Shown here in pieces: positions 16,916-29,700 of a stretch of DNA of 63,003 nt (position 1 is its first letter; each line of letters opens with the position of its first letter). The stretch spans positions 203,759 to 266,761 of the forward strand of contig NW_020170400.1 in the NCBI RefSeq assembly GCF_000524195.1. The letters run 5' to 3'. Source of the stretch: Echinococcus granulosus. Lineage: Eukaryota; Platyhelminthes; Cestoda; Cyclophyllidea; Taeniidae. The position numbers and the translations under genes are program-made. The notes below the pieces were generated by a model. It did no database searches. It was not told the DNA's origin and saw nothing but the letters and a program-made list of their open reading frames with translations.

Positions 16916-19900
16916 TTCTCTGGCTAACCCTTCTCCTTAATGATCCAAATGATTTTCTGCTTGAGGTGATGAACACGAATTACTTTCAAATGTTGAGTGG
17001 CAATCGCAAACACATTCTGAAAATTTTATTTTAGAATCAATTTTAAGATAGAGGATGGTAATTTTGTTTTCAAAACCTTAGCCATGACTGCATTCAGCAA
17101 TGGATGGTAGGCCTGTGGAAACAGACGCCAACCGATTCAACCAGAAATGGAAATGAAACTATTTACTGAGAATGACACTTTTAAATCCCATTTGGCACTA
17201 ACTATAAATAAATTGTCTCGAAATTTCATTAAAGCATGATATTTAATCAAAACTTGTTTCAAAGAGTGGAAAATAAGTAATTTGAGACTCGGAAATATCG
17301 GGAGTTAGAAAACATTGGTTGGATCTACTTAATCGATAATCGATAAAATATCGACCGTTGAATTGTGGGTTCTTGAGGTGTTGCTAATCGGGCGAAATCA
17401 CCAAAAAGAAATTACCCAGGACTTCACTGAGAATGATCCTCCCTGATTGTGATCCGAACAAGAAATTTTTAATGGATACACCCGAAATACCGGATCCATG
17501 GCGCGTTGTCAAACTACCAGTAAAATAATGTCAAAATCTAGTGAAAGCAGAGTCTACCATTTGCACTAGAACTACAACAAAACCAACTGGTGTTTAACAA
17601 ACACTGATTGGGACGATTTCTGTCAAAAAATGTCTGCAGCCCTGTATAAACTTGCCCACAAAATAAAATAGAAATCACTATTTTCGTGGCTAATTCCCAA
17701 GCTATCTATAACTTTACGTTCTCGCTTGGTCTCTTATGCTTGACTGATATCGCACAAAAGTGTACTTTAAGTGTACTAGCATTTGATACAGGGTTCGAGG
17801 TCAACCTATGCTACGAATATGCGAGACGGAAATCACCTTGGGTTTCCGGTTCTTTCCTCCAGCCAGCTATCAGGCGCGTACGCTCAAGCCGTACCCTCCT
17901 ATGATTTCCTACGTATGCTGAAAATCAGGACGGCTGTACTCAAGTCTTCGTACACGCATTAAGCTGGTTTGACGCTCACGCAAAACCTGATTTATGGTAT
18001 GGCATTTGTTTAGTGGTGTAGGTGTACGCTAAAGTGAATGTGTTAAATAAAACACCGCCAGGAAGGGATATCGGGACTTTCATCAGCTCTTTCTTCATGC
18101 GAATGACTTAGATTGAAGCGATTCCAAGTTGAAATAGCAAAATCTGAGTTGCATTAAAAGATGATAGAGGAAGCGGCAGTCGACAGATCATCAGAATTGT
18201 TGTAAATCATGAGGTCTAGAAGCTTGCCATCAGAAGCAACTGATGAAACATGAATAGGCTTTATGAATCCCCATTTTGGTAATACTTCCTGCCACTTTTG
18301 GAATGATTACGCAACAGGTGCTCAGCGTGTAAAAACAAACTAAACAAGTTTTGATTTTCGATGGCTTTTGATAAGTTAAGTTCCTTTGTAAATGGGTTCT
18401 CCTCATTGATTCTCAAATAGGAGGCACAACGAGAGCCAACCCATCTACTGACTACCTGCTGCCTTGATAACAAGAAATGTCCTATACTTACGGAACCCTG
18501 AAGGCAAAAAGGATACAGAAAATAACCTTTATTTGCATCTTTTTAGCTAGCATGAATGTCTAGGCGGATTAACCATTTTCAAGGCTATAATGACCAATCA
18601 AATCCCTCGCTTATCAGATGATAGGAATAAAATGTGATTTATCACTAATGGAATCGAAATACAGCTATTCTGTAGAGGCTTTACACTTTGTAGAACTGTG
18701 TATTTACCTACGCATCCATTGCAGTCTTCCCAGATTGCATATTCGCTTGACGAAGTGGCCTTCAGGTTATGCTGATAGGCTTCAAGTCCTTCTGTACATT
18801 AGTAGTATGTTCTTCCAACTAATCGTTGCTTATTGCCATTTCAGCGTAAAATCGGGAGGGCCGCGATTATTTATTAAAAATAGACGCATGTGATCTGTCA
18901 TTAATAGTCAGAGATTCAAATACTCCTCTATTGGCTGTCAATGTCTTTCAGCGGATTGAATATCAGAGTTTTGATTATATCTGTCCTTTCCGACTTATTT
19001 GCCACTCACATTACCTGTCTATCAAGGGTAATGGCATCTTTACGCAAAACTTGCGTATTTTTCCTCTTTCTTTAGGCGGGAAATTTATTTAAGGCCTCAG
19101 AAACACGACATGGTAATAGCAACTTAAGGTCACATTTATCGTTGTGGCAATTGTTGAATGACCTTACGCCATTTTATTAGCACTTTGACCCTTTAATAAA
19201 TCGTGCTTGAAGTGACGCGTGCTTTCACGTCATTTGAGATTTCACCACCCCAAATAGCCAAAACCATTATTGTAGGCCACCTCCGTCAGTCAGAAAAATA
19301 AATACTTAAATTATGGAGTCATTGCGACGTTGATGGCATAATTTTTATATTCCTGTATAATCGGACAAATTAATAAGCCAGATTTCAAGGCATTTGTTGG
19401 AAGGTTAACCAGATTTTCGGTGTACACTGGCACAACTCGTAGGTACCCACGGACTGAATGCAATTGCCTACTAAACATTATAAGTAGGAGATATGCGGCA
19501 GTTCACTGCTAAAAGCACCATTCGCAATGCTCTCAATGATTTCTCGGAATATCATAAAACTTTGGCTAAATAGGATGAGTGTCAATTGAACCTGTCTATG
19601 TTACGAGTTAAAGGTCGGTAATTTCCTCATCCATTTCGTATGATATTAGTAGTTGGTGAGAGCAACTAGCAGGGCAGAAGTGGTTTATACTTCCTTGATT
19701 TTGGTAAAAAAATCGCTTAAATAGATGTATCATGTACAAGAATGGCCTCCATGCTCAGTAACGAAGGTAACGCGGTTGAGGAAACAATCTGAATATGTGC
19801 AGAAAAAAGCTAAAGCTAGTCAATCAATCGGATGAAGGGTTTCAAGACCTCATCACTGCTTCAAAACTTATTTGTGAAAAAATGACCCATCAGGTTGGGA

Positions 19901-22900
19901 GAATGACTTACCCTTCCATATTCACTCGATGACACTTCTTTGCATGTTAATTGTCACCTTTCCTGTGCGGTAGAAAATCGCACAATCACGTGGAGGGTGG
20001 CATGGACTGGCTAGCCGCAAACAAGCTTGAGGTGAGAAAGAAGATGGCCAAGGCTAGACTGTTTGCTTCTAAAGTCAAAAAATTAAATTAAGGCAAAACT
20101 CGTAGTAGGATTGTCTCGCTGTCAAGTTGACGATGCTAATATGATGCCTTCTACGATAATTTGGATTTTTTTCCAATCCCTTACACTCATGGGCACTTAC
20201 TATCTATTTTCTTGCTTTTATTCATTTACTCCTATAATTCCATCTGGAGTGGGTGGCAGATTTCGCTGCTTTTAAGGTGAAAACTGATTTATAGGCCATT
20301 GCATAATTGCCTTTAAAATTTGGAAAATAGAGACTAGCGTGACTGTTTATCATAGGTAGCATGTGCGAAAAAAAGAAAAAGGAAGCAAATACTACGCATC
20401 GAATTAGTAGATGTGATCGACCGTGTCATGTATGCCTAATAAAAGGAGTCCATATGTACAGCAATGGGGGAGACTTTTATGATTCTTTGTAAATAAACAA
20501 TGAGAGAGTCGGAATAGAGGTAGGAGAAAGTTTATTGGATAGAACTAGCCAATGATATTACGAAAGTGCAAAGAAACTCGAGGAAATATCAACTGTTGAA
20601 TTGTACTTTTTTAATATTTTGCAGTTGATCTGCAGCGTCTTAATAAGTGTTTTCTCGTTTGTCCTTCCTCAGGAAAGGTTTACTTTTGGTTCTACAATGA
20701 ACGATTGTGCAGCATTTATGACGCTGTAATAAGTAATTTCAACTTATCACTAATAGCTCTCCCTCAATTTCTGATTTGACATAATCGACTGGCATTTAGC
20801 GATAAGTGAGAAAACTTCTAAAAAGGGGAATGAAATTTAGTTTGCCTCCAGAAGCACTAGAAAAGTTGGGCATTATTTCACATGTTAGTTTACCGTTGAC
20901 AATTTATAGGATTTACGGCATAGCGTGGCAAAATAACTAGAGTAATTTGCAAAATGTGTGCAACTGCACCCCTACACCGCAATTTCGAGATATGGGTCTG
21001 CCTTTCGGGGCGGTGCTTCCTATTGTGCCCTGTGTACTACTTTTTTGCCGAGTCGAACCCTCATATCTTTCAGAGTTGCTCTTCCTTGATAGCCGTGATC
21101 GAAGTTTTTTTCCTTTCGAATGCAAAAAGTCCTCCTATGGCACCTGGAGAAGTTGCGGCAGAAAGTGTGCAACCTAGAAGTGGTCCACGTTCGTTTAATT
21201 GTCATGAGTCACTCTACGAAGTGCGACTTTCAGAAATGGTTAACATTTTCTACCATGAAAAAGTAAAGGCTGCTATTGGCACTTTGACTAAAGAATTTTA
21301 GGGCTTTTACGCCTATGCCAACTTGTTACTCAGTTCATTCACGTGCGTTACAAATAAAGTGAACTTTTCATCGTAGATTGACAGTCCACTGACTGACTTA
21401 CTTAAAACAAAGAATGATTGTCAGGGCACGTGGGGCCTCATCTCTACAAGCCTAGGCTTTGCATGTGTGTGGTGCATTGCAGACACAAATTTTCACCATA
21501 AATTTCTTGCCGAAGGGCAGCCGATTACAGCTGGGATCGGTACGATAAAACCAAAAAGCGGAATAACAAAACTACTCAGCATTGCTCAATCGGTTCTGAG
21601 AAAGTCCCATCCTTGCATGCTAAATTAAGGCCTAACACGACTTGTCAGTGAGAGCCTTATCGCCTTACCCTTGCTCCTCTTTATCTCACGGATGATGCCC
21701 CTCTTGGAATTAAACAATCATTTGAGAAATAGGGTCAACTCTTAGCAGGGAAACAAAAGGGCGACAGAAGGGGAAGTGGACAATGCTAAAGTACGTCCTT
21801 CCTCTGTCTAAATGCCGTATAAAGGTGGGATTTGCAACTGGCTTTAGTTTTTATTACAAAGGGCAGCACGCGTTCATGTTGTGTTGTGTTTGACCTCTCC
21901 ATACGTCAGTTTTTGCTCTTTGACCTTAAAAAGAACGTGTTTGAAATAACGTATAGCAGCGTATAATTCTATGAAACCAGCTAAGGTGATTATTTACCAT
22001 AATAGAGGATCAGATCATTAAGTGTCACCTCTAAGGCCATCAAGGTCAACCGAATTTGGCATTGTGATCTTACGTATACCTACTCTTCGGCACAAATGTC
22101 AGACATAAGCTCTCTAAATTCCAGAATTGGCTTATCAAAAGATGCAGTGAATCGTACGTAAAAAATTATTAATTTTTAGCCTTCTAAGTTAGATAATTAC
22201 TTTAGGAACGTTGGTACGAATTCCCTGCAAGACACTACTGAGCGACTTGTCAGTAATATAGTGGTTTCTATAAATGGCCTCCTAAAAAGTGCGGCTTTAA
22301 TAAGAAACAGGGCACCGAATCACAACGAATATGGTTCATATGTCGATCAGTGGGAAGTTAGGACATTCTTCAAGCCCTTTTCAAGGAGACGCAAGCTTAC
22401 TATAAGTCCCACCGTTATCCGGATATCTTGCCTCGAGGAGTAAATGTGCCGGATACAGCGACCTCCGCTCCTGTCTCACCTTAATTTTCCACCAAGCTTT
22501 TTATTCCACTTTGCATTTGATTCTCTACTGCCAAGAAAAGGTGAAAAACACTTAAAACAATGGCATCATTTGTATCCAGGAGAGTGTTCCCCTTCTTTCC
22601 ATACTAAAGTGAATTCTCCCGCTTAGCCGACTGACCGTGGATGCGCCTCATGAGGAATAGTTGTACCGTATCACGTAGTCTTGATCCTCCCGTCTTCATC
22701 AAACACACTATTTCTTCCACAATCTTGTGGTAATGCAGCGGTGCATACCTTGGGGGTACAGAGTCTATAATGCGTGGATGATCGGTAGATGACGAGCGGT
22801 ACAGTCGATCACCGAATGGACATTAAAATGAAATCATCAAATTTATTTTCCATTCTATCGAAGACAGCAAACAGCGTAAAATTTGCTACACATATTTAGA

Positions 22901-23697
22901 CCTTGTACGAAGAAGAATCAGTTGACAGCAACCGAACTTTATGGTCACCCGTTAATACATGTGACGCCTGTTGTTCAGAGGCTATCATCACGACCGTCAA
23001 TGCTGGCGCAAGTTATTGGCACATTGCTTCGGTGCTACCGCGCCTACATTGATGGCGAGTCCTTTTCGATGGAGAGAGGAAGCTTACCCTAATTATTACA
23101 CTACTTCAAGTAACTCATCATGGCAATCCAACCAATGGAAAACAATTCCAGTCAGTACCTATGCTACCGTCCCTCCCTCGAGGGCTTTTCAAAGGGCAAT
23201 ACAAAAAATCGAGTTTAACTTCATGAAGACAAACGCGAACCTCACCCATCGAGTTCAAGCAACATAGGAGGATAAAGAGAATTCAACTTGGCAAAAAAGT
23301 ACTACACGGCGCACGAGGAAACAGCACCCGTGTGCCGACGGCTTGCATGCAACCGATCGCAAGGCAGATGTTAACAGCCCGAAATCCCCTCGACGCCTCC
23401 AAGAGCCCTGCATTAGCAGGAGGACCCGAAAGAAACCAGGAGCTGTACACCAGTCAAGACTTGCCAGCAACTATCCAGAAAGACGTAGACAAAAGACCAG
23501 GAAAACAGGTACAGTTTCATAATAAGCATTAACCGAGACGTATTCACAAGCGAGAGGTACTAGTAGACGGACATGGAGGTGTGGATAATGCCAATGCTGA
23601 CAAGGCAATAATGAGTGCTTTCTTAAAACGTGGACGGGATTGATAGGTCCGATGAAAGACTTTACAAACGTGGTCGCGTGATTTCCCACATTCCTTT
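16916..23697. other. Long stretch without a supportable gene
   Basis: I see no recognisable protein, tRNA-like cloverleaf or strong repeat. Frames of moderate length exist at 18261-18473 (minus, 70 codons) and 20954-21301 (plus, 115 codons). Neither has recognisable domains or matching splice partners. The stretch 22880-23270 has a plus-strand frame rich in serine and asparagine but no start context or family resemblance. It could include the 3' untranslated region of the export-adaptor gene at its right end. Confidence 0.45.
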
Positions 23698-25766
23698 TCA
23701 GCCTCTGAAACGGCCACGCATACCGTTCCGACCACCGAAACGGTTGCCATTGAAGTCACCGCCACCACTTCTCACTGGCACGTCCACATACATCGAATTG
23801 GTGCGACTGTAGCGATTATAGTTGTCACGGGTGTTGAAGCCACCGGCAGTGGCGTTAACACGCTCCGCCTGAGCACGGATCAGGGCGCGCGCCTGCTGAA
23901 GGTACTGCTGGTAGCGTGTCGAGGACATTGCACTCATGTTCGTCTGCGCTCCTACAATTTGTCCACCGCCACGACGGCGAATGCCGAAACCTGAAAAGAA
24001 AGTGAAAAGGAGAATAAGCGACAGGGCCACGACAGCCACCAACAGCCAATGAATCAAGTACTTACGCTGAGTATCAACTCTGGTGACGCGGCGCTGTCTA
24101 CCAATGACGTTGAGGGATGAATTCTGACGGAAGGAACGTTGAGAGCCGATGCCAAATGTGTTACTACTATTGTTGTTACGAGATAAACGTTGAATAGTAT
24201 CAGATCTCTGCAGCCTCTGCTGTCTTTGCACATGACGTTGGGGCCGGACACCCAGACGGCTCAATGCGCCTGGAACGCCACGACTGCGACGTTGACGCTG
24301 GAAGATCTGACGATTCACTGCCATGATTCTTTGCCGAACTGCCAAATTGCGGCTTATTGCACGGTTATTCCTTGCTGCAGCTGGACCAGCGGCTGTAAAC
24401 ACACATGAGGTTACGAGAAAATTGCAAGTGTTCAGAACGAACAGCCAGTAGCGGCAGATATGTGTCTCGGAGCGCAGAAGAGGCAGGTGTTTACTCCTAA
24501 TCACACTGTTGGGGGTCGGAAAAAAGACCAACGAGGACAAGTGATTCGCCGCTGCAAGGCCTTGAACTCATTTTAAATAGAGCAAATTTATGAACTTGTA
24601 GAAGTAGATGGGGGCCGACCACACGGAATCCCGCAATGCAGTTCAACCATCCAAGCAACGATTGGTCACAAATTTTGCAGCATTAGCATCTTTCCCGGCC
24701 ATTTAAATATTCCTTTTTAATGGGAGCAAACTAAAGCTAGCATGACGTCAGTAGGAGTCGAAAAAAATCTACTCCCGTAAGCATACTCAGCTTGAGAGCT
24801 GAATCTTTTTTGGAATCGAGGAAACATGCAGTTCTCGAGCAGCTGCGGTAGACGCAGACTGTCCCGTTTGGAGGTAAGAATTACATAGTTCAATTGCGTT
24901 TCCTCTTCGTTATGATTCAGAATCGTTGAATGCAAAGCGACCTCAAGTTGTACATTGGCATGTCTTGATATTTTTTCACCCGAAGGGAAGCCAGAATGAT
25001 GGCGACAGAGATTCACCGAGAAGACAATTCTCCACACCCACGATCGTGCATAGCTCCAAGACGTTGAGTGAAGTAAATTTATGAACACCTGGACGCAAGA
25101 CATAAATGGAGCAATATAAGGCATTTCGATCATCCACACAAGCTCTTTCGTTAACCGCTCCTTTTCTATGCCTGTTGATGAAACGTGCTCCTTAGAACCC
25201 AGCTAATGTAATTTGGCGGCCAAAACTGAGCAACAACAGCGGCGGTCCTTCGGTCTTGTAAGCGATACGACGCCACCGAGAAAGCAGCAGACACGATCGT
25301 GCGTACTGGCCAGAATGGAGCCAGTAACTCACGATATAACTACAACAAGCCAACAATCAACCCCAGCGAACCTCCTGCTCCATTGACCACATTCTGTCTG
25401 CGAAAGACATAAAAACACGCACAGGAGAATTAGAGCAGCAGCGCATACAGTAGCATGAAAATCAACCGAACTGGAGGCACTACCACTCGATGAGTTACTT
25501 ACCACCGATGCGACGATTACTTTGAGCAACAGTATTAGCAGGCGAGACCAGTGCAGCTGCGTCTGCTGCTACCCTTGCCGCGATGGCAGCGGTTCGTCTA
25601 GCGCGCTGGAAAATCGCTCGAGCCGCGGTAACCCGACGCGATTTCATGGGCTTCACGAGAGAGGACCGAATCAAACCCGCCCTCTTCACGGCCAATGAAC
25701 GAGCCTTAACGGATGGCTTTGACCCACTTGCCTTCTTGGCTCTTCTATTAAGCTTAATTATTTCAT
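23698..25766 (-). CDS. Arginine-rich mRNA-export adaptor-like protein with UAP56-binding motif
   Basis: Three exons, 25503-25766, 24066-24392 and 23698-23990 (stop TGA), join in phase through GTAAGT donors and pyrimidine-rich acceptors, giving about 294 residues. The N-terminal DEIIKLNRRAKK matches the UAP56/DDX39B-binding motif of ALYREF and UIF/FYTTD1 (consensus LDDIIKLNR). These proteins link the RNA helicase to spliced mRNA and the NXF1 exporter in the nucleus. The rest is rich in R, Q, N and A. It includes GALSRLGVRPQ, reminiscent of CHTOP, and an RGG-like C-terminus (FGGRNGMRGRFRG) suited to RNA binding and arginine methylation. No RRM domain is present, so it is not ALYREF itself. The 5' end is uncertain. 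The acceptor at 25767 implies a further short exon, or translation may run in frame from an ATG at 25866, which would add a hydrophobic leader unlikely in a nuclear protein. Function is inferred from the motif and composition. Confidence 0.75.
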
Positions 25767-26709
25767 CTAAAGGGAAACCCGTATGGCAATCAGGTGAAAA
25801 AAGGCCAGAAATGCACAAAAACCCAAAAAAGATGTACAGGCTACACAAACACGCACAAGTGCCCACAAAAAGCAGTACTATTTTATTAAAATAATGAACG
25901 AAAACTACCCAAACTCATATCAATCATGCTGTTGGACTCCATGTTCACCCACAGGACTACACGCACGGCAAAATGGAGGCAGGCCTATGAAGAGGAAGTA
26001 TACGTGGCGAGGCCACGTTGATTGGGTATAGCTGACCAATGAAGACTCGGTATTTGAGAGTTAATTAGTCGCATAAACCTAGCAAGAACAACGAAGGAAT
26101 GAAATAAAACAAATCCAGTAAATAGAAAAATGCATCCAGGATATAAAACGGGCTTGAATAGAGCATTAAAAATTGCCGTTTGGCTAATAGAGTTTTTCTT
26201 CAATTTTCTTCACACTTTGGCAAAATGCAAAGCTGTTGCGAATACTCATACGGTCCATTACTTTAACTGGAAATATGGTTCTTAAAATGCAAATACTTAA
26301 CCTTGACTAGCAGATGCATGTTACCTTCTTTGTTCCTGTCATTTCACACTAAGAATGGGACTGGAATACTGCATTTCTTTTGTCACCATTTCGCCCTCTT
26401 CCACCTTCATTCAAATTCTGTGCAAAATATTGACTTCAAGAACTAAGCAAAAGCGCCGTCTCAACTTCTGCTATCATCTACCCCATTCGTTGCCTTAGTG
26501 TAGTTTTCTGCCATTGATTGCTAGATATCGCGAATACACTGTAACATTTGTACCCAACTTCTTATTTGTTAAAAAAAACCCTGCCGACTAATCGGTTAGG
26601 TCCAATGCAACTGTTTCGATGGATGTATTTGAACTCAGTTCTTAAATGATAATGGACAAAAAGGATTAGTAGTAAGTCATTTTCTTTATCCTTGTTATCA
26701 GCATCCAGC
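25767..26709. other. Interval between the export-adaptor and Slo channel genes
   Basis: Both flanking genes are on the minus strand. The channel stop codon is at 26710 and the first visible adaptor exon ends at 25766. This interval should hold the 3' untranslated region of the channel gene and the promoter and first exon of the adaptor gene. I could not identify a first exon that supplies the missing residues in phase, and I saw no clear AATAAA on the minus strand. Confidence 0.45.
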
Positions 26710-29700
26710 CTAGCAATAACGTGGCTGAAGTTTACGCAGCACATTTGCGCTCTGACGGGCCAATTCAATTGCCGACATGCCTGCATAGGTGGCGCCAGGA
26801 GTTCTTGAAAAGAAGAGACTTGAGTCCATGGTTGGTGTCGAAACTACACTGCCTGCATCCTCCTGAAGAACAGTGGATTCACTTGGAATGAAACAGAAGA
26901 CCTACAAATATGGAAGAGAAACTTGTCACCGTAATTTCATTGGTTGAAAAACCACTCAATCCGTAATTTCAAGACCTACTTGATCATCAGTGCACATTTT
27001 AAGGACTTTAGGTGGGTTTGTGATAACCACACGAAAACCTCGACGATCTAGACGGTAAATTCCAAGGCAGAGGATTCTCCAACACATCAGGGCATGTATA
27101 AATACGTCTTTGTAACGAAGAACCCGCTAAAGACGTAAAAAGAGCCTATTGTTAAATCACCTATGGGGCTTTTCCCATTGCATTTGTGTTGCAAGCCACT
27201 CGAAATTTCTTATCTCCACGAGTAACTCGATCATTATATTAGTGACAGCCCTGGTGCATCCACCCCAGGGTGGTTTACAGCAGAAGGCCTACCGAATCAC
27301 TGTCGATTTTTACTGCCCCGGTTTTGAGGTGTGCCTTACGGTCGGAGAGGAAAATTAATTTCTCCCATAAAAAATGTTTATTGTAGAACTTTGTCAAGAC
27401 TAGATAATCATATGGCAAAAATATTTCCTTAGATATGGATTCGGATGCAATGCATACTATCATGAATAAAATAGGGAACATTCTCACCACCATCCTCTGT
27501 CTCAGTTTTTCTATACCTTGGTTATAAAGCTGCCCTCTAAACTAGCGTGCTTTAAGTCACCATCGGGAGTAGCCGAGACACTACCTTGCCAGGACGGGTG
27601 AAAAGTGTTCCAAAGGGAATCTCACACATATTGAGTAAAGCCACTCGAACGCCAGTTGCCTTCTGGGAGGCATTCCTTTGCCCACGTTGTAGTCCTATAG
27701 AGAAAAATTGTATTTGAATTAGGGGGTGGGTGCTCAAAAAAAAACCACAACATACCATTTCGAAGTAGGCTGGCTGATTCCAATTCCTCAACAGCTATGC
27801 CAAAGAGTAGGACTCGTAGGAACTGAAAGACCGACCCACTGAAATACAACTAGGCAACGGAAACAACGTGTTAGTGATTAAGGATTAGCTCTGTTTCTAA
27901 AAATAATGCGCAATAAGTCATTCATGAACCAAAGAGGCTATGTCAATGGGACCTATTTTGCGTCGGAACCACCGAAACCAGCCATCTTCCATAATAATCA
28001 CACACAATTATTAAAGTAATTTCCCGCATGGTTCGATATTTCAATGTTTTTTAACGCGACGTGTAGCATTGATGATGTCATTCGCGTTTCGGCTGTGCTT
28101 TTTGGTGATTTGCAGATTAAATAGCCGCAAGAAATTCATTTAAGTACTTCCTTTGTTAAAAAATATGAAGTCTTTTGCGTAATGAAGCGCAAGCCTTCTG
28201 AGAACTCGCCTCTTATCAGGTTCTGTCGTTTTCGAATGATCCAGTCCTAATCACTTTTGTCCTTAACTCAGGGCTGTTTCTAAACTTCCTTTTTGCATGT
28301 GAGTATGTGACTGCTAAATGTCGACAAAGGTCGCAAATGGTGATTTTGAAGGATTTTTTTAAGTGTATAAGGGAGGTGAGGATGAGGCAGTATCGCTCCT
28401 CTTCTCTCGCATAAATCATGCAGTGATGTAAGGTATGAGGTCTTGTGATATCTTGCTGGAATGGTAGCCTCTTCCGATTTTATCCACCAGTCACGACAAT
28501 TTCTTAAAGAGCAGTCTCCTTTGCATGCTCTCCAGTCGTACCTGACCTGTATCGTGTAGACAGATGACGGCCGTAAATACTTGACTTTGAGCGAGTAAAA
28601 ACTGAACCGGCATTCCTCCACATACACATGCACACGCAAAGAAAGCATAATCTTCTAAAGGGATTGGTTAGGAATGACCAGTGCTAAGTTGGCCCGCCTG
28701 ATAAATGTTGGAACAGAAAGCTCTGTCCTACCCTTAGTAAATCAGCAAACAATCCAGTATGCATAGTCCCCTCTGGAACGATTGAAGGAGTGAAGAGCAA
28801 ATTTGTGACATTTGAAATCAACTACCGTCTCTTGAGGGATTTGGCATCACTCTGCTAAGCTTCCATCATGACTTCACCGGTTGACGCGTCAATGCTGGTA
28901 CATAACTTTTCATAAAGTATTAGGGCTCACCAAAGCGTGTTGCATCCACATTCGGGTAGTCTTTCGCAAGAATCAAACGACCAAACCTTCTCCAAAAGTC
29001 ATACGAGGCGATTACTCAACTTTGGGCGGGCTCAAAAGCCATCAAGTTTAGAGGATATTTTAAACTATGAGACTCCAAAATGGAAAATAGTAGAGGCAAA
29101 ATAAAGAGGTCAAATAATTTACTGATGCAAGCTAGTATTTCAGGAGTCCCTACACGTTCGAAACTGTTTCCTCAAACAGGATAAAGAACCGCATTAGCTT
29201 TTTAGCCACCCAATATTTGGCATCTTTAAACCTCTCAAAACTTACTGAACTGATAGAACTATAAAGAAGGGTATTGCTAAAGATAATTCCTCTGGCAAAG
29301 GCCTCTTGAAATCGTATTGGCAATTTGAAATCGAGTTTGTGCGACTCTGCTGAACTGAAGTGATGTGCGTTCTGTTCATAGTCTGGACATGAAAAACAGA
29401 AGTACATCAATCAATCGATCAGTTGACAACTCAACCAATCAGTCAGTCAGTCAATCAACTGATAATTCAATTGATGAGAAGATTGTTTAGAGATACTCCA
29501 GAACCTACGAAGCTCGGTTGCCATGTGAATGTATCTAGGCGACTGTTCAATCAGCGATCGAATTGTCATAGCACAGAAGAGTGTATTCTTGTCTCTTAGA
29601 CAGTGATCCTCTTCACTTTCTCTGATAGCTTCACCGAGGATTGTGCAAGCTGTGCAGTGCTTCAATCGAACTGCATTTAGATCGTTCAAGCTGCAGGGAT

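Noticed and set aside
20954..21301. 115-codon plus-strand open frame
   Set aside because: Its frames on both strands are equally open, it has no domain, and no splice sites or neighbouring exons support it.
24717..25139. 140-codon minus-strand open frame
   Set aside because: It lies wholly inside the 1,110-nt intron of the export-adaptor gene, shows no recognisable domain and has no splice partners. I treat it as chance.
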